A DNA stretch of 64,000 bases from positions 1 to 64,000 of the forward strand of contig NZ_JBHTIH010000004.1 of the NCBI RefSeq assembly GCF_042677045.1, written 5' to 3'. The DNA comes from Lysobacter_K koreensis (GTDB lineage: Bacteria > Pseudomonadota > Gammaproteobacteria > Xanthomonadales > Xanthomonadaceae). The stretch's first letter is position 1. Each line of letters opens with the position of its first letter. The notes beneath the pieces were generated by a model that saw nothing but the letters and a program-made list of their open reading frames with translations, had not been told where the DNA came from and searched no databases. Positions 57,306-64,000 of the stretch are shown piece after piece. A program made the translations under genes and the position numbers.

Positions 57306-59650
57306 TGGCGGGCCTCTTGTCGGCATTTCAGCGGGCGCGGCGCGCCCCGGTCTTCGGCTTGGACGAGGGCCGGCGTCACAGCGATGCAATCGGCGCCGGC
57401 GCGGGTCCACGACAGGGATTCGCCGGCGGCGTAATGCTCCAGCCATAGTGCACCATCGAAACCGACGACCGCCTCGCTGCCGTCGGCGCGGGTTACGCGC
57501 GTGCCGGCCTCGACCGGTTGGCCGTTGGCGTCCAGCAGCTCGAGCATCGCGCTGTGGGTCTGGTTGATGGCGAAAGGCACGCGCACGCCGCTGCGATCGG
57601 CGGGCGTCACCAGCCGTTCGATCGAAGGCACTTCCAGGTTGGGCGCCAGCTGGTCCGGGTCGATGGCCACGCGGTTGCGCTGCCAGCCGCGCAGGTCGGT
57701 CAGCAGCAGGTAGCCACGGTCGTTGGTGCGACCGGCGACGCGGTTTTCGTACAGGATCGGGACGCCACTCACGCCGTTGGTGGACACCACCGCGAACGAG
57801 TCGTTGATGCGGCGGCTGACAAACGCGCTGCTGTCCATCCAGACCAGGCTTCCGCCGCCCTGGACGTACGCACCGCCCTGGCCGTTGTTGCGGTCCACGC
57901 CAGCCCAGATCTCGCCTCCGCGGCCGCGCCAGCCCGCCGCCAGCTGGCCGTCGCCGTTGTCCTTCGCCTGCGCCTGCCACCCCAGCCCGCCTTCGTACGG
58001 CAGCGCGCGGGCCACCGATGCGACGGCGCGCGTCTCGTGGTCCTGATGGTCCAGCGACACGGACGAGAACACGTCAGGCCCGAGCGGAACGCTGATCGAC
58101 AGCGAACTGCCGGTGCCGGCGCGACTGTCGTCGAAGGCGCTCAGCGTCCACGAGAAGCGGCGATAGCTTTGGTTGAAGCCGATGCCGAGGGAGCGGCTGC
58201 GCGGATTTTCTTCGTCGCGATAACGCAGCCACGTCAGCGACAGCGAGCCGCGCGGTACGGTGAACCATAGCGAGGCGCGGTCCTGCTCGCGCAACGGCAG
58301 GCTGCCCTCTTCCAGCGCACCCACGTCCCGGAAGTGCGCGGTCGCGCGTTGCCGGTAGGCATCGAAGCCCATGCGCTGGCCGAACCACTGGTAGCCGCCG
58401 CCGTACTGGTGGCCGCTGGCTTCGTGGGAGCTATGCGCAAAGTTGGCGTTGAACACGCCGTAACGCCCCCACGGCGACCACGCGAAACCGACCCCACCGA
58501 GGCTCAGCTCCTTACCGTATTCGGCGTGCAGCTCGGCGGTGAAATCGTCGGTCAAGCCGCGGCGCCAGCTGCCGGTCGCGACCGGGTGCCGGAAATAGTC
58601 GTTCGACTCGATGCCGTAGTTGCGTCGCAGCAGGCCGGCCTCCAGCGAAAAGTCGCTCAGGCCGCGTGCCAGGCGCTGGTAATCCACGTATAGCGGCACG
58701 CTGGTCTGGGTGGTACGACCCAGCGCATCGGTGACCACGACCATCGCCTGGCCGGCCCCGACCACGCGCGGGAAATCGCTGAGCACGAACGGGCCCGGAT
58801 CGACTTCGCCGCTGTACTGCCGGACGTTGTTCACGTACAGCTCCACCGATGAGGGCACGACGGCATCGGCGGAAAACTGCGGCAGCGGATAGATGATGAG
58901 GTCCGGGCGCACGCTGAAGTTGCGGCGCCACTGCACGCCGCCCAGGCGCACCGGGCGCGTCCACGCCAGGCCGCCGGAGATCAGGTCGCCGGCCGTCCAC
59001 GTCCACATGTTGCGCGGATCGGAGTAGGCCCAGCGGGTGTCCAGGCGCCGGTAGCCGTCGCTGTCGTCGCCGATGCGGGTGACGCCATTGCCCTCGATGC
59101 TGCCGAATCGGCCGAACCAGCGCAGGCCGCTGCCCACCGAGGCCGAGTCGTTGTCCTGGTCGTGGCGGCCGTACAGATCCCAGTCCGCGATCAGTCCGTG
59201 GTCGCGCGTGACCAGGGTCGGTGGCGGCGCCTGGTAGCCGAGGCGATTGGCGCGCCGGAGCGCCGACGCGGGCGTCAGTACCACCTGCTGCATCGCGGCG
59301 TTGTAATTCCACGTCAGGCCGGGAATGGCATCCAACGCGACCAGGCCGGGGGTGTCGGCGAGGGCGGTTTCGGGCAGGATAAGGCCGATCGCGTCCAGGT
59401 CCGCCGGATCCACCGACAGCTGGCCATCGACCAGCCCGAAGCGGACCAGCGGCCGCACGACCTGGCCGTCCATGATGATGTCCAGGTACAGCGCTTGGGG
59501 CCCGCCGGGCCGCTGCGACGCTGTAGGCGTTTCGTCGTCCAGTCCCGCCGGCAAGCCGGCCGCCGCCAGCGCAGTCGTGGTGGCCGCATACAGCACGGCC
59601 GCCAACGCATACGCAAGGCGGCTGGGGTCAGGGCGTCGCGGATAGGTCAA
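57302..59650 (-). CDS. Fimbrial outer-membrane usher (archaic/CsuD type)
   Basis: A 782-residue usher that forms the outer-membrane secretion pore for the fibre. A signal sequence (about 1-30) is followed by the N-terminal periplasmic domain, then the beta-barrel with a plug segment near residue 230-310 (VPSSVELYVNNVRQYSGEV). C-terminal domains contain VVGFDGALWLEHYAAGESLSW. At 782 residues it is at the short end for ushers (about 780-870). The start is TTG at 59650, overlapping the chaperone gene by 23 bases. No ATG fits before the signal peptide, so this start is tentative. It is coupled to the tip gene by a 4-base overlap. Confidence 0.88.
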   Translation of the reverse strand: MTYPRRPDPSRLAYALAAVLYAATTTALAAAGLPAGLDDETPTASQRPGGPQALYLDIIMDGQVVRPLVRFGLVDGQLSVDPADLDAIGLILPETALADTPGLVALDAIPGLTWNYNAAMQQVVLTPASALRRANRLGYQAPPPTLVTRDHGLIADWDLYGRHDQDNDSASVGSGLRWFGRFGSIEGNGVTRIGDDSDGYRRLDTRWAYSDPRNMWTWTAGDLISGGLAWTRPVRLGGVQWRRNFSVRPDLIIYPLPQFSADAVVPSSVELYVNNVRQYSGEVDPGPFVLSDFPRVVGAGQAMVVVTDALGRTTQTSVPLYVDYQRLARGLSDFSLEAGLLRRNYGIESNDYFRHPVATGSWRRGLTDDFTAELHAEYGKELSLGGVGFAWSPWGRYGVFNANFAHSSHEASGHQYGGGYQWFGQRMGFDAYRQRATAHFRDVGALEEGSLPLREQDRASLWFTVPRGSLSLTWLRYRDEENPRSRSLGIGFNQSYRRFSWTLSAFDDSRAGTGSSLSISVPLGPDVFSSVSLDHQDHETRAVASVARALPYEGGLGWQAQAKDNGDGQLAAGWRGRGGEIWAGVDRNNGQGGAYVQGGGSLVWMDSSAFVSRRINDSFAVVSTNGVSGVPILYENRVAGRTNDRGYLLLTDLRGWQRNRVAIDPDQLAPNLEVPSIERLVTPADRSGVRVPFAINQTHSAMLELLDANGQPVEAGTRVTRADGSEAVVGFDGALWLEHYAAGESLSWTRAGADCIAVTPALVQAEDRGAPRPLKCRQEARQ

Positions 59651-60344
59651 GGGTCGCCGGCTGTCCGTTCAGCCGGACCTCGAGTTTTCTCCACGCCGTC
59701 GCGTTGCCCAGCAATTTCGAATCCAGCTCGAAGCGCCGCGCGCTGCCGGCCAGCACGTACCCCAGCAGCCCACCGGTGATCTCCATCGTGCGGCCGTCCG
59801 CGGCCACCAGCTTGCTCGCGCCGAACTGGGCGGCGACGCCGCCCCGGTTGGCGCACGCCAGTTGGTTCTGCTCGATGCGACATTGCACGGCGACGGGGGC
59901 CGGATCGGCCACCCGCACGAACACGGGGATCAGGTACCGCATGCGGACCTGGACCGCGCTGCCGACCTCCGTCCCCGGGTCACCCGGGAGCTCGTCGACG
60001 ACGACACGATAGGCCATCTCGCGCGCCGGCGCGGTGGAACTGGTGCGCACGATGCGAACCAGTTGCTCGCCACCGGCGGGAATCTTCGCCACCGGTGGCG
60101 AAACCGCCAGGTCGTTGCTCGGCACGAGGCGATCGCCATCGCCGTCCTGGGTCCAGGCATACACCCGGACCTGCGCCGCCACTTCGGCGTCACCTGCGTT
60201 GCCCAGCACCAGCCGGCCACCCCGCACGCCGGGCAGCAGGTCGACGCCGGTCTGGCGTGCCTGCAACTGACCCTTGGCGTGGGCGGCCCCGCCCATCAGC
60301 GCCAGGACCGCAGCCAGGACCAGTGCGGAGCGCCGCCGGTTCAT
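59628..60344 (-). CDS. Periplasmic fimbrial chaperone (CsuC/PapD-like)
   Basis: A 238-residue protein with a signal peptide (about 1-24). Two Ig-like domains are visible: the donor strand region RGGRLVLGNAGDAEVAAQVR, and the G1 segment containing the subunit-capping residues (AVQVRMRYLIPVFVR). A conserved V-x-Y-R pattern is present (MAYRVVVDELP). The C-terminal domain includes LVAADGRTMEITGGLLGYVLA. It keeps fimbrial subunits folded until handed to the usher. Its ATG overlaps the SCPU subunit stop by one base (TGATG). Confidence 0.88.
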   Translation of the reverse strand: MNRRRSALVLAAVLALMGGAAHAKGQLQARQTGVDLLPGVRGGRLVLGNAGDAEVAAQVRVYAWTQDGDGDRLVPSNDLAVSPPVAKIPAGGEQLVRIVRTSSTAPAREMAYRVVVDELPGDPGTEVGSAVQVRMRYLIPVFVRVADPAPVAVQCRIEQNQLACANRGGVAAQFGASKLVAADGRTMEITGGLLGYVLAGSARRFELDSKLLGNATAWRKLEVRLNGQPATLDLSATP

Positions 60345-60844
60345 CAGAACGAGACGGTCGCGGTGACGACGTCCGTGTACACGCCGACCGGCTTCGGGTT
60401 CTGGCCACCGGCAACACGGCCGTAGACAGTGAAGGCCTGAGCGGCGCCGTTGCCGGTGCCGCTGACCACCACGCCGGTCGTGCCGTCGCCGAGCAGCACG
60501 GTGCGGCCTGCGGTGGTGTACAGGTTGTAGTCGATGGTGTTGCTGGCGCCATTGAGCAGCTTGCGCTGGGCGATGGTGCCGCCGCCGGCGGCGGCGCCGC
60601 CATTGAAGGCGACGTTGTAGACACCACCGGTCGAGGTGCAGGTGACGGTCACCGAACCGGTGGCGTCGATGTCGGCCGCGAGGCTGGTCTGGGTGCCGAA
60701 GTTCACCGGGGACGCGGTGATTCCGCAGGTGTTCTCCAGGGTCAGCGTGACATTCAGGCTGGTGGAAGCGGAGCCTGCGGCCATCGCCATCGGCGCAACA
60801 ACAAGCAGGGCGGTGGCAAGCAGGCTGGTCTTGAACTTGTTCAT
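60344..60844 (-). CDS. SCPU-domain major fimbrial subunit (CsuA/B-like)
   Basis: A 166-residue secreted subunit with a signal peptide (MNKFKTSLLATALLVVAPMA) and one SCPU domain: ENTCGITASPVNFGTQTSLA, VTVTCTSTGGVYNVAFNGG, YNLYTTAGRTVLLGDGTTGV and the ending VYTDVVTATVSF. The N-terminal segment TSLNVTLTLENTC provides the donor strand. Archaic chaperone-usher fibres are built from such subunits. The ATG at 60844 has GGAG 8 bases upstream. It is the first gene of the operon, downstream of a sigma-54-type promoter. Confidence 0.9.
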   Translation of the reverse strand: MNKFKTSLLATALLVVAPMAMAAGSASTSLNVTLTLENTCGITASPVNFGTQTSLAADIDATGSVTVTCTSTGGVYNVAFNGGAAAGGGTIAQRKLLNGASNTIDYNLYTTAGRTVLLGDGTTGVVVSGTGNGAAQAFTVYGRVAGGQNPKPVGVYTDVVTATVSF

Positions 60845-60911
60845 GGGTAGGCTCCGGCGCAATCGCGCGATTTTTCGGCAATTCCGGCGGGTTGCCGGTC
60901 AAAAGGGGGTA

Positions 60912-60927
60912 AGCAGGAAGCGTGCCA
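60912..60927 (-). promoter_or_regulatory. Sigma-54 (RpoN) promoter of the fimbrial operon
   Basis: Read on the minus strand the sequence is TGGCACG-CTTC-CTGCT, preceded by T. The consensus is TGGCACG-N4-TTGCW, so there is a single mismatch and the -24 GG to -12 GC spacing is exact. Initiation would be near 60902, giving a leader of about 58 bases before the ATG at 60844. Such a promoter needs an enhancer-binding activator. Confidence 0.82.
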
Positions 60928-60944
60928 ACAATGATCGAGTCGAT

Positions 60945-61196
60945 TAGGAATTAGTCGGGCCCTAACTTTGACGGCCGCCACCAATTTTTGTTACGGGCAC
61001 GTGAGGAAGTATACGGAATGTGATGATCGTCTCCTAGCGCGTGCAATTGGCACAATCCGCCGCGTTGCGTCACATGCGGACCTCAGCAAGCTGAATATTC
61101 CGTCGAATCAAGCGCTTAGACGCGCTGGCTGGGGCCGGGTTGCCGCGCTGCGGCGCAGGGGCCAAGCTGCGCTCAGCGACTGGGGAGCCGCCACGC
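60945..61196. other. Region upstream of the fimbrial promoter, also leader of the lipoprotein gene
   Basis: About 250 bases between the fimbrial promoter and the divergent lipoprotein gene. This is where binding sites for a sigma-54 activator would be expected. No palindromic repeat of the GTAG type and no open reading frame is supported here. The segment 60940-61080 is less G/C-rich than its surroundings. Confidence 0.45.
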
Positions 61197-62090
61197 ATGA
61201 CCCTGACCCTCCGAACCGCCTTGGCTCTGCTGGCCGCAATCGCCCTGCTCGGCGGCTGCGAACGCGGCCGCGTGCCTGAAGCCGCGAGCGGCAGGCGTGC
61301 CGAGCCGGGCGCGACCGAACCGACCCAGGCCGTGGCCCGGCTGGTCGACGACCTGCGCCGCAACGACCTGGCCGGCTATGCCCGCCATGCGGTGCCGCCG
61401 GCGCTGCACGCGCAGCTGGAGATCGCCTGGGCGCAGGGCCGGACCAGGTGGCCGCTGACCGAACTGCCGCTCGACGACCGCCTGCCCGGCTTCCTCGCCG
61501 CGCTGGCGACCCCCGGTTCGGAGCGGGCGCTGCTGGCGACCTACGACCGCCAGTTCGCCGGCGCCCACGGCGAGCTGCGCTCGGCGGCCGCCACGCTGGG
61601 GCTGTTCGGGGTGCAGTACCTGCGCGCCGAAAGCGACTACAGCGACGACGAGCGCAACCACTACGTCCAGCTGGTCGGCGCGCTGAGCCAGTGGGGCAAG
61701 CGCGCGCCGCTGGGCGACCCGAAGCGGGCGCGTTCGGCAATCCCACTGCTGGCCGCCGCCGCGCGGCGCACCGGGCTGGCCGGCGAGGGCGGGTTCGCGC
61801 GCACCGGCATGACCCGCAGCCTGCAGCGGCTGGGGCCGTTCTTCGCCAGCTTCAAGCAGGTGCTGGTGGGCTATGGGCTGGACGTCGACGCGGCCCTGGC
61901 CGGGGCCGAGGTGACGGTCGCGGAGCAGGACGGGAACCGCGCCAAGGTGCGCCTGCGCTACACCCTGGCCGGGCAGCGGATCGACGCGCTGGTGCGGGTC
62001 GAACGCCTGCAGGGCCGCTGGTACCTCAGCGATGCCTTGCGCCACGCCCAGGTGGAGGCCCGCGGGCCGGCACCGGCCGCGACGCCCTGA
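61197..62090 (+). CDS. Unknown lipoprotein
   Basis: A 297-residue protein with a lipoprotein signal (LALLAAIALLGGC, cysteine about residue 21). The mature region is helix-rich: residues 45-75 (AVARLVDDLRRNDLAGYARH) and a later FFASFKQVLVGYGLDVDAAL. The C-terminal half is beta-rich (EVTVAEQDGNRAKVRLRYTLAGQRIDALVRVERLQGRWYLSD), resembling the NTF2-like or lumazine-binding sandwich in other secreted proteins. I do not recognise the family. The ATG at 61197 has GGGGAG 9 bases upstream. Its gene ends 36 bases before plsB, so the two may be co-transcribed. Confidence 0.7.
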   Translation: MTLTLRTALALLAAIALLGGCERGRVPEAASGRRAEPGATEPTQAVARLVDDLRRNDLAGYARHAVPPALHAQLEIAWAQGRTRWPLTELPLDDRLPGFLAALATPGSERALLATYDRQFAGAHGELRSAAATLGLFGVQYLRAESDYSDDERNHYVQLVGALSQWGKRAPLGDPKRARSAIPLLAAAARRTGLAGEGGFARTGMTRSLQRLGPFFASFKQVLVGYGLDVDAALAGAEVTVAEQDGNRAKVRLRYTLAGQRIDALVRVERLQGRWYLSDALRHAQVEARGPAPAATP

Positions 62091-62126
62091 CACGGCGTCG
62101 GCGGGCCGAATCGGCATAATCCCCGG

Positions 62127-64000
62127 ATGCCGAAACAGACCCCCCTGCCGTTCCCCGAGGCCGCCGCATCCGCGCCGCCCGTCGTCGGCCCGACCGCGGC
62201 CGACGACCTGACCGCGCCGCGCCCGCCTGCCGAACCCGAGGCGCCGGCGAGCGAAGCTGGCGCACTGGTCGAGCGCGACGATGCGGCATCGGCTGCCGAG
62301 GTGATCGATCCCGGCGCCGCGGCGGCGCACTCCGGATCCCGCGTAGACGCGCCGACCGCCAGCGCGAACACCGGCGCCAGCCCGTCCGACGCCGACCCCG
62401 ATCGCGACGGCGTCCCCGAAGCCGACCCCGCCCAGGCCGAACTGCCGATCGCCGCGCCGCCCGCGCCGCTCACCACCGACGTGCGCCGACCGCCGTCGGG
62501 CGACCGCCGCCCGTGGTGGGCCCGGCTGCTGGCGCGGATGATGGCGCCGTGGGTGGCGCTGACTATCGAGCCCGAGGCCCCGGCCGAGCACGCCCCCGAC
62601 TGGAACGCCGCCGACTGGCACCAGCGCCCGGTGTGCTACGTGCTGGAGGACTACGGCCTGTCGAACGCGCTGATCCTCGACCGCGCCTGCCGCGAGACCG
62701 GCCTGCCCTCGCCACTGCAGCCGCTGCCGGGCGACCCGCTCGGCCGCAAGCGCGCCTACGTCGCGCTGTCGCGGCGCAACGCCACCGCGCTGTCGTCGTT
62801 GCCGTCGCTGAGCCCGCAACCGGTGTCGCCGAAGAGCCATTCCGGCTCGCTGGCGCGGCTGCTCGACGCGCACCGCGCCGACCCCGCGCTCGACGTGCAG
62901 CTGGTGCCGGTGTCGATCTTCGTCGGCCGCGCGCCGGACCGCAGCACCGGCTGGTTCTCGGTGCTGTTCTCGGAAAACTGGACCCTGGTCGGCCGCTTCC
63001 GGCGCCTGCTCGGGATCCTGCTCAACGGCCGCCACACCCTGGTGCGGTTCTCGCCGCCGGTGTCGCTGCGCGCGATCGTCGACGAAGGCCTGCCGCCGGA
63101 GCGCACGGTGCGCAAGCTGTCGCGCGTGCTGCGCACCCACTTCCGGCTGATCCGCGCGGCGGTGATCGGCCCGGACCTGTCGACCCGGCGCCTGCTGGTC
63201 GACCGCGTGCTGGCGTCGCCGCCGGTCAAGGACGCGATCGCCGACGAGGCGCGCCGCAACGGCGGCCCATCCGACAAGACCCGCGCCGACGCCTGGAAGA
63301 AGGCCCACGCCGCGGCCTACGAGATCGCCGCCGACTACTCGCACCCGGTGGTGCGCTCGCTGAGCTTCATCCTCACCCCGATCTGGAACCGCATCTACCG
63401 CGGCGTGCTGGTCCACCACCTCGATCGGGTCAAGCAGGACGCGCCCGGCCACGAGGTCGTCTACGTGCCCTGCCACCGCAGCCACATGGACTACCTGCTG
63501 CTGTCGTACCTGCTGTACTCGCGCGGCATCGTGCCGCCGCACATCGTCGCCGGCATCAACCTCAACCTGCCGGTGATCGGCGCGGTGCTGCGCAAGGGCG
63601 GCGCGTTCTTCATCCGCCGCTCGATCCGCGGCAGCGCGCTGTACTCGGCAGTGCTCAGCGAGTACGTCGCGCAACTGGTCGCCGGCGGCTACTCGATCGA
63701 GTACTTCATCGAGGGCGGGCGCTCGCGCACCGGCCGGCTGCTGCAGCCCAAGGGCGGCATGATCGTGATGACGGTGCGCGCGTTCCTGCGCCAGCCCACG
63801 CGCCCGGTGCTGTTCCAGCCGGTCTACATCGGCTACGAGAAGCTGATGGAAGGCACCAGCTACCTCGACGAGCTGACCGGCAAGCCGAAGCAGAAGGAAT
63901 CGATCTGGGCGCTGCTGGCCGGCATCCCCAAGGTGCTGCGCAGCAACTACGGACAGGTGGTGGTGAACTTCGGCGAGCCCATCCGGCTCAACGACATGCT
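62127..64000 (+). CDS. plsB: Glycerol-3-phosphate 1-O-acyltransferase PlsB, 3' end beyond the window
   Basis: The first 624 codons of the membrane enzyme that acylates sn-glycerol-3-phosphate at position 1, the entry to phospholipid synthesis. The acyltransferase motif I is HRSHMD, with H450 and D455. Block II contains GGAFFIRRS, block III the YFIEGGRSRTGR segment, and block IV VFQPVYIGYEKL-like residues. Relative to E. coli (histidine at 306), this protein has about 140 extra N-terminal residues. The first 125 are disordered-looking and Ala/Pro/Asp-rich, with acidic stretches such as SDADPDRDGVPEADP. The ATG at 62127 was chosen as the first in frame; a later start is possible. Confidence 0.93.
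   Translation, partial: MPKQTPLPFPEAAASAPPVVGPTAADDLTAPRPPAEPEAPASEAGALVERDDAASAAEVIDPGAAAAHSGSRVDAPTASANTGASPSDADPDRDGVPEADPAQAELPIAAPPAPLTTDVRRPPSGDRRPWWARLLARMMAPWVALTIEPEAPAEHAPDWNAADWHQRPVCYVLEDYGLSNALILDRACRETGLPSPLQPLPGDPLGRKRAYVALSRRNATALSSLPSLSPQPVSPKSHSGSLARLLDAHRADPALDVQLVPVSIFVGRAPDRSTGWFSVLFSENWTLVGRFRRLLGILLNGRHTLVRFSPPVSLRAIVDEGLPPERTVRKLSRVLRTHFRLIRAAVIGPDLSTRRLLVDRVLASPPVKDAIADEARRNGGPSDKTRADAWKKAHAAAYEIAADYSHPVVRSLSFILTPIWNRIYRGVLVHHLDRVKQDAPGHEVVYVPCHRSHMDYLLLSYLLYSRGIVPPHIVAGINLNLPVIGAVLRKGGAFFIRRSIRGSALYSAVLSEYVAQLVAGGYSIEYFIEGGRSRTGRLLQPKGGMIVMTVRAFLRQPTRPVLFQPVYIGYEKLMEGTSYLDELTGKPKQKESIWALLAGIPKVLRSNYGQVVVNFGEPIRLNDM

Overview
The window is a 64 kb, very GC-rich (roughly 70 %) chromosomal segment. 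It looks like a member of the Xanthomonadaceae/Lysobacteraceae, close to Lysobacter, Luteimonas or Xanthomonas. The strongest markers are three Ax21-family outer-membrane proteins, an OleA with the catalytic residues of the Xanthomonas enzyme, and many GTAG-headed palindromic (REP/SMAG-like) repeats. No tRNA, rRNA, prophage, insertion sequence or CRISPR array was seen. The genes look vertically inherited. The variable material is the repeats and the surface-structure loci.

Layout. 1-3.9 kb: the start of a thioesterase gene, a gene-free stretch with two tandem arrays (a 21-22 bp array, then five units of a 140-210 bp G/C-tract element), a PD40 propeller protein and aroE. 3.6-6.1 kb: a YkgJ-type cysteine-cluster protein, a gamma-carbonic anhydrase and a coniferyl-type aldehyde dehydrogenase. 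6.2-14.8 kb (minus strand): a partial type VI secretion locus, in transcription order M15 peptidase (TagX-like), PAAR, a membrane protein with a degenerate ketosynthase-like region, TssM, TagF and an OmpA/TagN-like protein. No sheath, tube, baseplate or ClpV genes are present. 14.9-22.4 kb: a Cys-tailed membrane protein, an oleA without oleBCD, a lipoprotein, a two-domain M16 protease, a short-chain dehydrogenase and trmL.

22.5-24.8 kb: three tandem ax21-like genes, each with its own terminator. 24.8-31.8 kb: gpsA, secB and a membrane rhodanese (the E. coli yibN-grxC-secB-gpsA order without grxC), a lipoprotein, a YiiD-type thioesterase and hemD-hemX-hemY. 31.8-38.3 kb: fadI, an unknown gene, a GNAT acetyltransferase, a Cu/Zn superoxide dismutase, and ntrC and ntrB split by a repeat. 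38.4-46.3 kb: a three-gene signalling operon led by a soluble poly-HAMP hybrid kinase of about 1,830 residues with three receiver domains. 46.7-48.7 kb: rep helicase.

49-55.1 kb: a 1,362-residue trimeric autotransporter adhesin and a secreted subtilisin-like protease in one transcription unit. 55.2-56.1 kb: an e(P4)-type acid phosphatase. 56.3-60.8 kb (minus): a compact archaic (Csu-like) chaperone-usher fimbrial operon preceded by a near-consensus sigma-54 promoter. 61.2 kb to the end: a lipoprotein and plsB, which runs off the window.

The main themes are surface structures (T6SS fragment, adhesin, fimbriae, Ax21 proteins), multi-domain histidine kinases, and small palindromic repeats placed at gene ends, where in three cases the repeat supplies the stop codon.
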